Assembly: GCA_964619315.1 (NCBI GenBank) | Contig: CAZUEH010000003.1 | Coordinates: 1-64,000 of the forward strand | Origin: Fimisoma sp964619315 | Lineage (GTDB): Bacteria; Bacillota; Clostridia; Peptostreptococcales; Anaerovoracaceae | Length of the DNA stretch: 64,000 nucleotides | Reading direction: 5' to 3' | Shown: one piece after another, positions 42,069 to 50,950 of the stretch | Numbering within the stretch: the first letter of the stretch is position 1 | Layout of the letters: every line of letters starts with the position of its first letter | Made by a program: the position numbers and the translations under genes | The notes under the pieces: model-generated | Seen by the model: the letters and a program-made list of their open reading frames with translations, nothing else | What the model was told of the DNA's origin: nothing | The model's database searches: none

Positions 42069-43553
42069 TCATAAAACTACGGTTTTTTCTCCCAATATAT
42101 CTGCGTCCGCTTCATTATGCGTTATTACTATGACCGTTTTTTGTTCAGTAATATTTTGCCACAGTCTTTTAATAATGCGGTTTTTGAGATTGCTATCTAA
42201 CCCTCTAAATGGTTCATCAAAGATCAGCAAGTTAGCTTTTGCCAACATGGTTCTCCCAAGGGCTACTCTATGTTTCATTCCACCGCTCAATTCCTCAGGC
42301 AATTCGTATAAGGCATCTTCAATCTCAAGAGCCTTTGCCATTTCAATTATTTCCTCTGCATTAGGCCTTTCGTCATTTCTTAATAGGCCTATGGCCATAT
42401 TGTCATATACGTTGAGCCATGGAATCAACCTGTCCTCTTGAAATAGATACGATACATAAACTGGGCTGTCTGTTGTAATTTGACCGCTGTCAATTGATTC
42501 TAGGCCGGTTATAAGCCTTGCCAAAGTAGTCTTTCCTCTACCCGATGGGGCCACCAAAGATGTAATCTTGCCTTCTTTAATTTTCATATTAAAATCAGCA
42601 AATACATTTTTCTCACCATATGTCTTGTATAGATTATGCACCTCTATAGTCGGTGGGTTGATTTCATCCGCCGCTTTTTTCATTTTAGCTGGCTCTTTGC
42701 TCCACTTGCCGCTTATGGTGTGACTGCACTGAACGTTTGTCACCTTAGTAATGTCATCTTCTCTAAACACTTTGCTGTACTTATAGCCTTTTGGTGTCAT
42801 CTTATTTAAGACGGTATTTATTAGTTTTTCAATGACTAAACTTAACACCACAATTACTATTATATATGCGAATAATTTGGAAGTTTCCAAGTAATATTTA
42901 GCATTGACCATCTCATGGCCCAAAGAAAACTTGGGTATGGATAGAACCTCTGCCGCCACAACGGCTTTCCAGCTAATCCCTGCAATGAGCCTTATGGCTG
43001 ACTTGATTTGAGGCGATATGCTTGGAATGTATATGTATTTGAGTTTGTGCACTCCCGTAATATTATATATCTGCGCCAGTTCCAAAAGGTCTTTTGGCAT
43101 AGCTCCCAATCCTGACAATGTATTAGTATATGCTATCGGAAAGCACATTAAAAAACATGCTACTACAGCAACCCACCCTGATGGCACTAACAAAATTAAA
43201 TATATGATTATTGCCATAAGAGGAACTGCCTTGAAAAATCCAACCGGCAAAGTAAGTATTCTTTGGATAACCTGATACTTATACGCTCCTCCTGCTACAA
43301 CCGTTCCAAGTATAAAGGATAGTGTTATTGCAGAAAGACATCTGACCAAAGTCCAAAATACATTGAGGTAGAAAGCTTTTTCACCCATCAAAGTCCAAAG
43401 GGTAACTACCGTCTGCCACGGCGTCGGTAGCAATAAAGGCTTGCCGACAACTAAGGCAAGGATTTGCCAAAGAGCAACCCAAAACAGCCAAACTCCAATT
43501 TGGCTAATTAAGTTCTTCTCTTTTTTCGGCTTATCTGTAATATAGGTCTTCAT
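42069..43553 (-). CDS. ABC transporter permease-ATPase fusion, NitT/TauT type
   Basis: A 494-aa fusion of two normally separate subunits. Residues ~15-255 are a six-span permease (VPLMAIIIYLILLVPSGWVAV; the EAA-like loop LPKDLLELAQIYNITGVHKLKYIYIPSI). Residues ~295-494 are an ABC ATPase with Walker A APSGRGKTT, signature LSGGMKHRVALGRTM, Walker B LLIFDEPFRGLD and the switch histidine VIVITHNEAD. It is related to SsuBC/TauBC/ThiXZ systems. It overlaps the binding-protein gene by 23 bases. The substrate is unknown. Confidence 0.9.
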   Translation of the reverse strand: MKTYITDKPKKEKNLISQIGVWLFWVALWQILALVVGKPLLLPTPWQTVVTLWTLMGEKAFYLNVFWTLVRCLSAITLSFILGTVVAGGAYKYQVIQRILTLPVGFFKAVPLMAIIIYLILLVPSGWVAVVACFLMCFPIAYTNTLSGLGAMPKDLLELAQIYNITGVHKLKYIYIPSISPQIKSAIRLIAGISWKAVVAAEVLSIPKFSLGHEMVNAKYYLETSKLFAYIIVIVVLSLVIEKLINTVLNKMTPKGYKYSKVFREDDITKVTNVQCSHTISGKWSKEPAKMKKAADEINPPTIEVHNLYKTYGEKNVFADFNMKIKEGKITSLVAPSGRGKTTLARLITGLESIDSGQITTDSPVYVSYLFQEDRLIPWLNVYDNMAIGLLRNDERPNAEEIIEMAKALEIEDALYELPEELSGGMKHRVALGRTMLAKANLLIFDEPFRGLDSNLKNRIIKRLWQNITEQKTVIVITHNEADADILGEKTVVL

Positions 43554-44502
43554 CAGGAATCTTTCCTCCTATCGAAGCAGGGTCAAGATCAAATAACGTC
43601 TGATTGAATGTCTTAAGTATCGAAATCCCTTCTTGGGCTTTGTCCCATGTATAAAGAACGATATGACAATTAGGTATAGCTTTTTTAGCTATTTCAACTT
43701 TGCCTATAAAGCCTTTTTCCACGATGTCAACAGCAGCCTCATCTGGAGATTCGTTAACATAATCTGTCGAGTCTTGCAAATCGTTGAGGAAAATTTCTAA
43801 GTCCTGTCGTCTTTCTTCAGCAAAGGATTTTTTAGCTATCAAAACTCCCATCGGCAAGGCTTCCCCCGTTGCTTCTTTCCAAAGCTCATTTAAGTCAAAT
43901 AGCACTGTTATATTTTTTTCATCTGTTGACAAGGCTGTAGAAACAAATGGCTCTGGTATCATTGCTATTGTTCCTGCTTGGTTGGCTAACTTAGCGTTAA
44001 CTTCCGAGTGGTTCGGCAACCATTCTACGTTTACATCTTCATAGATTTTCAGTCCGTTGTCCTCAAGGATTTTAGTCAAAACATACTCCGGAGTTCCGCC
44101 TTGGCCGCTGGCAACTATAGTTTTTCCTTTAAGGTCCGCTGGCGTTTTTACTTCTACATCGTTTCCTAGAATTTGGAGCATTCCAAGAACTGTAGGGCTT
44201 ACCACGACAATTTCGCCTCCAGTTTTGTTGTAAAGCACAGCCGCCAAATTTGATGGAACTGCTGCAACATCTACTTCACCGTTTATAATCTTTGCGGTTA
44301 TATCAGTAGGTGCTTGATATGTTGTCACAGCATACTTTTCTTCCATGTCCATTAGGCTTACCATTGACATTCCTGTAGGTCCATTTAAGGTGGCCACATT
44401 GACTATTTGGCTCACTTCCTGTGGTTCTTCTTTGGCTCCACATCCAGTCATCATGGCAATCGCCATAACCGCTACCAGCCCCGCTGTAATTATTTTTTTC
44501 AT
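43531..44502 (-). CDS. Substrate-binding lipoprotein, NMT1/SsuA type
   Basis: A 323-aa extracellular binding protein. The signal peptide MKKIITAGLVAVMAIAMMTGCG has a lipobox MTGC (Cys21). The mature protein follows the type II binding fold: VNVATLNGPTGMSMVSLM, INGEVDVAAVPSNLAAVLYN, LKGKTIVASGQGGTPEYVL. It feeds the fused permease-ATPase encoded next. The NMT1/THI5-like superfamily takes up sulfonates, nitrate, riboflavin, or the thiamine precursor HMP; the ligand here is not readable. It is 25 nt downstream of a TM1266-type gene. Confidence 0.9.
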   Translation of the reverse strand: MKKIITAGLVAVMAIAMMTGCGAKEEPQEVSQIVNVATLNGPTGMSMVSLMDMEEKYAVTTYQAPTDITAKIINGEVDVAAVPSNLAAVLYNKTGGEIVVVSPTVLGMLQILGNDVEVKTPADLKGKTIVASGQGGTPEYVLTKILEDNGLKIYEDVNVEWLPNHSEVNAKLANQAGTIAMIPEPFVSTALSTDEKNITVLFDLNELWKEATGEALPMGVLIAKKSFAEERRQDLEIFLNDLQDSTDYVNESPDEAAVDIVEKGFIGKVEIAKKAIPNCHIVLYTWDKAQEGISILKTFNQTLFDLDPASIGGKIPDEDLYYR

Positions 44503-44527
44503 AGTAGTACCTTCTTTCTTTCTAGGA

Positions 44528-44773
44528 TTAAACCTTAGAATATATTGTTTTGGTACTGACTCCTTTAATTGCTCCTAATTTGCCTGAGAGAGCGCTAATG
44601 GCGTCCATAGGTCCGTCCATAGCAACGCTTATGATGGAAATTTTCTTCGGTTCATAGGGTAAACCCATGCGTCCAATTATGTATTGTCTATACTGGTGAA
44701 GCAAGTTGTTAATGTCCTGTGCTGCTTCAATGTCTTCAACAATTATGCTTATTACTGCTACTCTTGTCTCCAT
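44528..44773 (-). CDS. TM1266-type small regulator-like protein
   Basis: An 81-aa ferredoxin-like alpha/beta protein (METRVAVISIIVEDIEAAQDIN, then YIIGRMGLPYEPKKISIISVAMDG) matching the TM1266 family, usually annotated as a putative regulator of the iron-only hydrogenase system and often found near hydE/hydF/hydG. Here it leads an ABC transporter operon instead. GGAGG is eight bases before the ATG. It lies directly after a candidate riboswitch-like leader and its terminator. Confidence 0.8.
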   Translation of the reverse strand: METRVAVISIIVEDIEAAQDINNLLHQYRQYIIGRMGLPYEPKKISIISVAMDGPMDAISALSGKLGAIKGVSTKTIYSKV

Positions 44774-44792
44774 CTTTTAGCCTCCTTTCTTT

Positions 44793-44826
44793 AAAAAATA
44801 GGTGTCGATAAACACCGACACCTATT
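44793..44826 (-). terminator. Leader terminator ahead of the TM1266-type gene
   Basis: AATAGGTGTCG/CGACACCTATT stem (44826-44816 and 44807-44797 on the minus strand) with an eight-base loop and a T6 run, 20 bases before the gene. Because it precedes rather than follows the operon, it is probably conditional. Confidence 0.85.
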
Positions 44827-44879
44827 GCTCAAACTTTATATCATAAGCCTTTCCCCTCAGAAAACCTTTGGGTGTCAGT
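44814..44879 (-). promoter_or_regulatory. Candidate riboswitch-like attenuator leader
   Basis: On the minus strand ACTGACACC (44879-44871) can pair in all nine positions (one G-U) with GGTGTCGGT (44822-44814), which is also the 5' arm of the terminator. The two structures exclude each other, the classic attenuator layout. The 48-nt segment between could form two short hairpins (UUUC/GAAA and GCUUA/UGAGC). I could not assign it to a known class. Confidence 0.55.
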
Positions 44880-44890
44880 ACCTTTTTTAA

Positions 44891-45943
44891 CTATTCACTT
44901 TTTTCTATTTCTTCCTCTTTTACTTTTGGACCTGTTCTACTGGTCTCTGTAAGGAATATGTATATATACATGCAAGTTATAGCTGCAAGCCCCCAGGTTT
45001 CAACCTTGAGTCCTCGGCTTAGCAAAACTGCCGCAACTCCCATGATGCCTGTTATTCCATAGAGCATCAATGTGGCTCGTCGTTGTCCATACCCAGACCC
45101 CATAAGTATATGATGAATATGGCCCTTGTCGGCCTGCATGATAGGTTTCCTGTTTATAAATCTTCTTAGTATTGCAAATGCTGTATCAAAAATAGGAACT
45201 CCTAGTACCAAAACTGGCACTATCATCGACACAAAAGTCGCACTTTTAACTGTTCCTAAAACTGAAATCGTCGAAAGCATAAATCCTAAATATAAGGATC
45301 CGCCGTCTCCCATGAATATTTTAGCTGGGTAGAAATTAAATGGCAAGAATCCTAATGCTCCTCCTGCAAGAGCTAACATCGCACCAGTTCCCAAATAAGT
45401 CCCGTGAATGTATGAAGCATAAGCCATACACAGAGCTACTATAGCAGCAGTTCCTGCGGCTAATCCGTCTAATCCATCCATTAGGTTCACTGTGTTAGTA
45501 ATACCTACTATCCATAAAATGGTTATTACAAAGCACAGTATGTCGCCTAACTGGCTCTTACCTTCTCCAAAGAAGTTGGTTACAAATTCTATGCGTACAT
45601 CACACGCATACATAGTTATGGCAATCATTAGTTGCCCAGCAAATTTCACCTTAGGGTTCAAATTTCTTAAATCATCTATCACCCCTAATCCATACATCAA
45701 TGCACCGCCAAGAACTATATGCAAAATTCTAGGTTCAAAATTCAAAAACAACAACATCGCTGTAGTAGTTCCCACAAATATTGCTAATCCACCAAATCGT
45801 GGCATAGCTTTGGTATGCATTCTTCTATTATCTTTTGGCACATCCATCGCCCCTATTTTAGGCGCTAACTTTATGGCAAAAGGCGTTGTCAAAAACGACA
45901 GCGCGAATGCTACCAAAAAGGTTATCAACAATGTACTGTACAT
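44891..45943 (-). CDS. Undecaprenyl-phosphate N-acetylhexosamine 1-phosphate transferase (WecA/TagO family)
   Basis: A 350-aa polytopic membrane enzyme that transfers GlcNAc-1-phosphate (or a similar sugar) to undecaprenyl phosphate, starting teichoic-acid or other wall-polymer synthesis. It shows GVIDDLRNLNPKVKFAGQ, the catalytic NLMDGLDGLAAG, FMGDGGSLYLGF and the cytoplasmic histidine motif KGHIHHILM that separates WecA/TagO from MraY. About eleven membrane segments are visible. It is in a run of minus-strand genes with dCMP deaminase and truA. Confidence 0.92.
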   Translation of the reverse strand: MYSTLLITFLVAFALSFLTTPFAIKLAPKIGAMDVPKDNRRMHTKAMPRFGGLAIFVGTTTAMLLFLNFEPRILHIVLGGALMYGLGVIDDLRNLNPKVKFAGQLMIAITMYACDVRIEFVTNFFGEGKSQLGDILCFVITILWIVGITNTVNLMDGLDGLAAGTAAIVALCMAYASYIHGTYLGTGAMLALAGGALGFLPFNFYPAKIFMGDGGSLYLGFMLSTISVLGTVKSATFVSMIVPVLVLGVPIFDTAFAILRRFINRKPIMQADKGHIHHILMGSGYGQRRATLMLYGITGIMGVAAVLLSRGLKVETWGLAAITCMYIYIFLTETSRTGPKVKEEEIEKSE

Positions 45944-45963
45944 AATACTGCGACTCCTCTAAA

Positions 45964-46413
45964 TTACTCGGCTAACTGTTCTATTTTTAGTCCTGCTTCA
46001 TCTAACATGGATGCAGCAAGCTCATCAGGGTATCCTTCTCTTATAACGATTCTATTAATTCCAGCATTTATAATCATCTTCGCACATATAGCACAAGGCT
46101 GATTAGTTATATAAATGGTTCCGCCCTCTATGGCATTTCCCATGGCAGCGGCCTGAATTATTGCATTTTGTTCGGCATGAAGTGCCATACAAAGTTCATG
46201 TCTTTGTCCTGATGGTACGTTGAGTTTCTCACGAATACATCCGCCTCTTTCCTCACAGTGCATCATATTGCGAGGAGCTCCATTATAACCCGTAGCTACA
46301 GCACGTCTGTCCTTTACGATTACAGCTCCCACTTGGCGTCTAAGGCAAGTGGATCTTTTAGCTGTTAATTCTGCCATTTCCATAAAATATTCATCCCAAG
46401 ATGGTCTGTTCAT
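45964..46413 (-). CDS. comEB: dCMP deaminase
   Basis: Zinc-dependent deaminase (149 aa) that converts dCMP to dUMP for thymidylate synthesis; orthologue of the ComEB family. Zinc ligands are in LHAEQNAI (His and the catalytic Glu) and PCAICAKMI (the two cysteines). The CEERGGCIREK segment is characteristic of the dCMP type. It is 14 nt downstream of truA and 20 nt upstream of the wecA-like gene. Confidence 0.93.
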   Translation of the reverse strand: MNRPSWDEYFMEMAELTAKRSTCLRRQVGAVIVKDRRAVATGYNGAPRNMMHCEERGGCIREKLNVPSGQRHELCMALHAEQNAIIQAAAMGNAIEGGTIYITNQPCAICAKMIINAGINRIVIREGYPDELAASMLDEAGLKIEQLAE

Positions 46414-46427
46414 TTTCGGTTCTCCTA

Positions 46428-47195
46428 TTAATAATAAACTTCAACTAAATACAATCCCTCTGCTGGTGCTCTATGTCCTGCATTTTCTCTGCGACAGGAA
46501 CTTATAATGGTCTTCATTTCTTCAGGAGTTCGCTTCTTTAGGCCTACTTCGACCAACGTTCCCGATATGATTCTAACCATATTGTACAAGAATCCATCAC
46601 CTGTAATCTCTATTATTATATCTTTGTTATGGGAAAAAACCTCTAAACTGTTGACTGTTCTTACTGTAGTTTCCCTAACCTGTCCCCCCGCTGACTGAAA
46701 TGCTGCAAAATCATGGGTTCCCACCACGTGCTCGGCGGCCTTTTTCATGCCCTCAATATCAAGGGGCGTATTTATTTGATAACAATATTTTCTTCTGAAA
46801 ATATCCTGTTGTTCTTCGTTGCTTATAATATATCGATATTTTTTGCCTTTTGCATCAAATCTAGCATGAAAATCATAAGGCATTTCTTCTACCTTTACTA
46901 TCCTCACATCTCCTGGCACGCTGGCAAAGCCTTTTCCGCCTGAAAGATGATTGTTGACAGCCAAAGCTAACCTGTCTGTAGGTATGCCATAGTCGCCTCT
47001 AAAGGACGCTCTCTGCCCAAAGGCGTGAACTCCTGCATCAGTTCGGCTTGTGCCATTTATCTGAACAGGTGCTCCACATACCTTAGAAAGAGCACTTTCT
47101 AGCTCGCCCTGAACGGTTCTTACTTCAGGTTGCCTCTGCCACCCGAAGAATTCGCTACCGTCATATTCTATTGTTAATAAAAAATTTCTTTCCAT
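46428..47195 (-). CDS. truA: tRNA pseudouridine synthase A
   Basis: Makes pseudouridine at positions 38-40 of tRNA anticodon arms. The 255-aa protein has the YDGSEFFGWQRQP N-terminus, the catalytic aspartate in GTSRTDAGVHAFGQ and FLYNMVRIISGTLVEVG. It lies 8 nt after yhbY and before the dCMP deaminase gene. It is shorter and separate from the ribosomal-protein cluster where truA often sits, so this is a secondary location or a paralogue. Confidence 0.95.
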   Translation of the reverse strand: MERNFLLTIEYDGSEFFGWQRQPEVRTVQGELESALSKVCGAPVQINGTSRTDAGVHAFGQRASFRGDYGIPTDRLALAVNNHLSGGKGFASVPGDVRIVKVEEMPYDFHARFDAKGKKYRYIISNEEQQDIFRRKYCYQINTPLDIEGMKKAAEHVVGTHDFAAFQSAGGQVRETTVRTVNSLEVFSHNKDIIIEITGDGFLYNMVRIISGTLVEVGLKKRTPEEMKTIISSCRRENAGHRAPAEGLYLVEVYY

Positions 47196-47203
47196 TAGAT
47201 TAT

Positions 47204-47500
47204 TTAGGCCTTTGGCAAAATTATCTGTTTGTTTTCTTTTGATTCTCTGTATAGTGTAAACTTGCGACCGATTGCCTGTACGAACTCTGCCTTAAGAGGC
47301 GTGATCAAGTCGTTGGCAACTTCCTTAGGTTTCAAGTCACAACCTTCTTGTAACTTAACTTTGACTAATTCTCTAGTCTCAAGACAGGTATCGATTTCTT
47401 TGATTACGTTTTCTGTAACCCCCGCCTTGCCTATATGTACAATAGGGTCTAAGTCATGTGCTAGTCCCTTTAAGAAACTTCTTTGTTTGCTACTTATCAT
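47204..47500 (-). CDS. yhbY: YhbY/CRS1-type RNA-binding protein
   Basis: A 98-aa single CRM-domain protein with LKGLAHDLDPIVHIGKAGVTENVIKEID, the conserved GKxG loop and helix. The family binds RNA and is associated with ribosome assembly (50S precursors). It lies between a prepilin peptidase gene and truA, consistent with a translation-related group. Start ATG at 47500 follows GAGAGGAAA. Confidence 0.93.
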   Translation of the reverse strand: MISSKQRSFLKGLAHDLDPIVHIGKAGVTENVIKEIDTCLETRELVKVKLQEGCDLKPKEVANDLITPLKAEFVQAIGRKFTLYRESKENKQIILPKA

Positions 47501-47515
47501 TTAATTTTTCCTCTC

Positions 47516-48229
47516 TTATAAATATACCATAATATTATACCCCATTTGGTGCAAAATGACCAGATAAATCACTGCCGCTATAGCTATGTAATGTATAAGT
47601 GGTCGTTGCTCTCTTGGTTTTACTAATTTTCTAGCCATCAAATATGCAAGATGAATTGCAGATATAAATGTCGAAAGGACAAACACAATCAATATGCCAT
47701 CTATTCCTAAGCAAAGGCCTAAGGCTCCAAAGAGTTTGATATCGCCTCCACCTAAAGTATCGCTTTTGTATATTATCTTGCCTAAAATGCCGATAACAAG
47801 CATCACGCCAAACCCTATAAGGCCTCCCCAAATTCCCGAGAAAACTCCATTTGTGTGGTGCGGAACAAACCCTACAGCCGCAACCATCAGCAATATTATC
47901 AATTGATCTGGCACTATCATATATTTTATATCGGCTATGGCCATTTCTGCCAAAAGCCAACATGCTATCAAAGCTATAAATCCATACGCAGGATCTTCCA
48001 GCCCTAACTTTATAGCAAACATCACGAAGAAACATGAAAACCAATATTTCCATGGCACACTATTGACTCTTTGCCTTGTGGGATTTCGTAGTTCTTCGTC
48101 GGGCTCTTTGCCATAATCACAAAGCCACTTGCCCGGCATTTTGTTGAAAAAATATACTACGCTGTTCCCCATAACTATTCCCACAGCTATAGCTGCGATA
48201 CATGTGATTATTATTCTTGCGTACTCCAA
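47516..48229 (-). CDS. A24-type prepilin peptidase
   Basis: A 237-aa membrane aspartic protease that cleaves type IV prepilin-like leaders. The two catalytic aspartate motifs are visible as EMAIADIKYMIVPD and GGGDIKLFGALGLCLG, within about seven membrane segments. The N-terminal zinc-finger methylase domain of full PilD is absent; an extended N-terminal region replaces it. No pilin or secretion genes are near, so its substrates lie elsewhere. It begins the yhbY-truA operon. Confidence 0.88.
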   Translation of the reverse strand: MEYARIIITCIAAIAVGIVMGNSVVYFFNKMPGKWLCDYGKEPDEELRNPTRQRVNSVPWKYWFSCFFVMFAIKLGLEDPAYGFIALIACWLLAEMAIADIKYMIVPDQLIILLMVAAVGFVPHHTNGVFSGIWGGLIGFGVMLVIGILGKIIYKSDTLGGGDIKLFGALGLCLGIDGILIVFVLSTFISAIHLAYLMARKLVKPREQRPLIHYIAIAAVIYLVILHQMGYNIMVYL

Positions 48230-48256
48230 AAAACATCTCCCGTTTTGTCATTTCTT

Positions 48257-48289
48257 TTAAAAAGGGCATCCCACTTTTGAGATGCCCTT
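48257..48289 (-). terminator. Intrinsic terminator of glnS
   Basis: AAGGGCATC/GATGCCCTT stem with a ten-base loop and a following TTT on the minus strand, 20 bases past the glnS stop. Confidence 0.8.
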
Positions 48290-48309
48290 GCAATACGTTC
48301 TTCTGATTT

Positions 48310-49935
48310 TTATTTCCAAGAACTCTTTAGTCCAACTATTTCGTTAAACACAGGGCTTTCATTTTTATGAAGCTTACTATCGGCTACGAAGTAGCCATGT
48401 CTAAAGAATTGGAAGCGTTCTCCTGGTTCTGCGTCTCTAATGGCCGCTTCTCCATAAGCTGTTGATTCTTGCATTGTATCAGTGTTAGTGACGGTCTCAC
48501 CGTTTTCATCTTCTTTTAGCAAATAATCATATTGTCTCATTGTTATAGGCACAGCATTGGCTGCATCTACAAAATGTATAGTTCCTTTTACTTTGCGTCC
48601 TTCAAACCCGCTGCCGCTTCTGGTTTCAGGGTCATAGGTGCAGTGGATTTCTTTTATGGTGCCATCATGATTTTTTACAAAATCGGTGCATGTGATAAAA
48701 TATGCTCCTTTTAATCTGACTTCATTTCCTGGGAAAAGTCTAAAATATTTTTTAGGTGGTTCTTCCATAAAATCTGCGCCATCAATCCAAAGTTCTCTAG
48801 AAAAGCTTACCTGCCTTGTTCCCATTTCAGCCACTTGAGCGTTATTATCAATTTCGCATAACTCTGATTTGCCCTCAGGGTAGTTAGTTATTATCACCTT
48901 GATTGGATTGAAAATAACATTACGGCTTTCTACTTTTTCCTTTAGATTTTCTCTAACGCAATGTTCAAGAAGTGCCATTTCAACAGTGCTGTTAGCCTTG
49001 GAAACACCTATAGTTTCGCAGAAAGTTCTCACCGCTTCAGGTGTATAGCCTCTTCTTCGTATTCCTGCAATTGTAGGCATACGAGGGTCGTCCCAACCAT
49101 CAACTGTGCCCTCTTCAACCATCGCTTTGAGGTATCTTTTGGACATAACTGTGTTTGTCAAGTTAAGTCTTGCAAATTCAATCTGCTGTGGAGGATTAGG
49201 CCACCAACCCACTTCTGCCAAAACCCAATCATACAAAGGTCTATGATCTTCAAATTCCAGGGTACATATGGAGTGAGTTATCTCTTCTATTGCGTCTTCA
49301 ATTGGGTGAGCAAAATCGTACATTGGATAAATGCACCACTTGTCACCAGTATTATGATGCGGCACGTGAGCAATTCTATATAGGATAGGATCTCTCATAT
49401 TGATGTTAGGCGAAGACATATCAATCTTTGCTCTTAACACCTTTTCGCCGTCAGCGTATTTGCCTTCTTTCATTTCTTCAAAAAGCTTAAGGTTCTCTTC
49501 TACTGTCCTGTTGCGATAAGGGCTTTCCTTGCCAGGCTCTTTGAGAGTTCCTCTATGTTCTCTTATCTGCTCTCCGTTTAGGTCGCAAACAAAGGCTTTT
49601 CCTTTTTTTATCAACTCTACCGCAGCTCCATACATTTGATCAAAGTAATCTGAAGCCCACAGTCTGTTATCCCATTGGAATCCTAGCCATTTTACATCTT
49701 CCTCAATGGAATCAACATATTCCACATCCTCTTTAACAGGATTGGTGTCATCGTATCTCAAATTACACTTGCCACCGTATTTAGTCGCAGTAGAAAAGTT
49801 GAGACAAATAGACTTCGCATGTCCTATATGCAGGTAACCGTTAGGCTCCGGCGGAAAACGAGTGCAAATTGCATCGGGATATTTTTTATTTTCTAAATCT
49901 TTTTCTATAATTTCATGAATAAAATTGTCTGCCAT
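48310..49935 (-). CDS. glnS: Glutamine-tRNA ligase
   Basis: Direct glutaminyl-tRNA synthetase of 541 aa, class I. The HIGH signature is PEPNGYLHIGHAKS near residue 31, the KMSKS-like motif is VMSKRYLK, and RRRGYTPEAVRTFCETIGVSKAN is specific to GlnRS rather than GluRS. The C-terminal two-barrel anticodon domain begins near residue 340. Many Firmicutes make Gln-tRNA through GatCAB and lack GlnRS, so this gene marks a clostridial lineage that acquired it. It is a single-gene unit. Confidence 0.96.
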   Translation of the reverse strand: MADNFIHEIIEKDLENKKYPDAICTRFPPEPNGYLHIGHAKSICLNFSTATKYGGKCNLRYDDTNPVKEDVEYVDSIEEDVKWLGFQWDNRLWASDYFDQMYGAAVELIKKGKAFVCDLNGEQIREHRGTLKEPGKESPYRNRTVEENLKLFEEMKEGKYADGEKVLRAKIDMSSPNINMRDPILYRIAHVPHHNTGDKWCIYPMYDFAHPIEDAIEEITHSICTLEFEDHRPLYDWVLAEVGWWPNPPQQIEFARLNLTNTVMSKRYLKAMVEEGTVDGWDDPRMPTIAGIRRRGYTPEAVRTFCETIGVSKANSTVEMALLEHCVRENLKEKVESRNVIFNPIKVIITNYPEGKSELCEIDNNAQVAEMGTRQVSFSRELWIDGADFMEEPPKKYFRLFPGNEVRLKGAYFITCTDFVKNHDGTIKEIHCTYDPETRSGSGFEGRKVKGTIHFVDAANAVPITMRQYDYLLKEDENGETVTNTDTMQESTAYGEAAIRDAEPGERFQFFRHGYFVADSKLHKNESPVFNEIVGLKSSWK

Positions 49936-50015
49936 TTTATTTCCTCCAAATAAGTATATTAAGGATTATATCATTAAGCCGCGAATTTTTCCAGTGCTCC
50001 TATGATTTTATTCTT

Positions 50016-50044
50016 TTGACATACTTTTTTCAATCCTTTATAAT
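50016..50044 (+). promoter_or_regulatory. Sigma-A promoter of the VanY-like gene
   Basis: TTGACA (50016-50021), 17-base spacer, TATAAT (50039-50044), a consensus promoter 28 bases before the ATG. Confidence 0.88.
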
Positions 50045-50072
50045 ATAGCTACTTAAGAATAGGAGCTATACC

Positions 50073-50918
50073 ATGAACAAAAAATACAAACTAACCTGCG
50101 TAGCAGTTACACTTATTTTTATACTTTCACTGTCTGGATGTCAAGAGGCACCTCAAGATTCGGTTTCAAAAGGCCGTATTTCAGAGGTTTTTGGTTCATT
50201 ACATCAAAGCACACAGGATCAAGTCCAGCAGGGCCTCCTTGAAAAAGAGAAAGCGGAAGCAGAAAAGGCAAAAGCAACCTCCACCAGCAAGGCCTCCGGA
50301 AAAGGTTCCTCTGACAAAAGCATAACTGGCATTCCTGATGTCATCTCTACCCTTACAAAAGACGACGGCAGCAAATTAGTTTTAGTCAACAAATACTATA
50401 CAGTTTCTAAAGATTACAAACCTATCGACTTGGTTGCTATAGACGGCTCCTTGTCAACTAATCAAGGCCTGTATGTTAAGCGAGAAGCTTATGACGCATA
50501 TCTAAAAATGCTTGGAGACGCTAAGGCGCAAGGTCTAAGTTTCGCCATATGCTCTGCTTATCGTTCTTACGACTTGCAAACAAAATTATACAACAATTCT
50601 TTGGCACAAAGTGGCGCCGCCTTTACGAATACTCGTTCTGCTTATCCTGGTAGAAGTGAGCATCATACAGGTTGGGCCATCGATGTAACTTCCGCCTCTA
50701 TGGGATGGGGACTTTCTCAAAAGTTTGCCAATTACCCTGATGGCGCATGGATAAACAGTCATTGTAGTGAGTACGGATTTATAATCAGATATCCTAAAGG
50801 AAAAACTCATTTAACTGGCTATGACTATGAGCCTTGGCATCTTCGTTACGTAGGCGTAGATGTGGCAAAAGATATTACGGCAAGAGGCATAACTCTAGAA
50901 GAATATTTAGGCAAATAA
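50073..50918 (+). CDS. D-alanyl-D-alanine carboxypeptidase, VanY/M15B family (lipoprotein)
   Basis: A 281-aa exported peptidase that trims peptidoglycan stem peptides. The signal peptide ends in a lipobox LSGC (Cys23), followed by a charged, low-complexity linker (AEKAKATSTSKASGK). The M15B zinc site is visible as SEHHTGWAIDV and EPWHLRYVG, with SAYRSYDLQTKLYN in front. It is not linked to vancomycin resistance genes. An MGMT-like gene follows 32 nt later under the same promoter. Confidence 0.93.
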   Translation: MNKKYKLTCVAVTLIFILSLSGCQEAPQDSVSKGRISEVFGSLHQSTQDQVQQGLLEKEKAEAEKAKATSTSKASGKGSSDKSITGIPDVISTLTKDDGSKLVLVNKYYTVSKDYKPIDLVAIDGSLSTNQGLYVKREAYDAYLKMLGDAKAQGLSFAICSAYRSYDLQTKLYNNSLAQSGAAFTNTRSAYPGRSEHHTGWAIDVTSASMGWGLSQKFANYPDGAWINSHCSEYGFIIRYPKGKTHLTGYDYEPWHLRYVGVDVAKDITARGITLEEYLGK

Positions 50919-50950
50919 CTACTACCCATTCTATGCAGAAAGGTTGCAAA

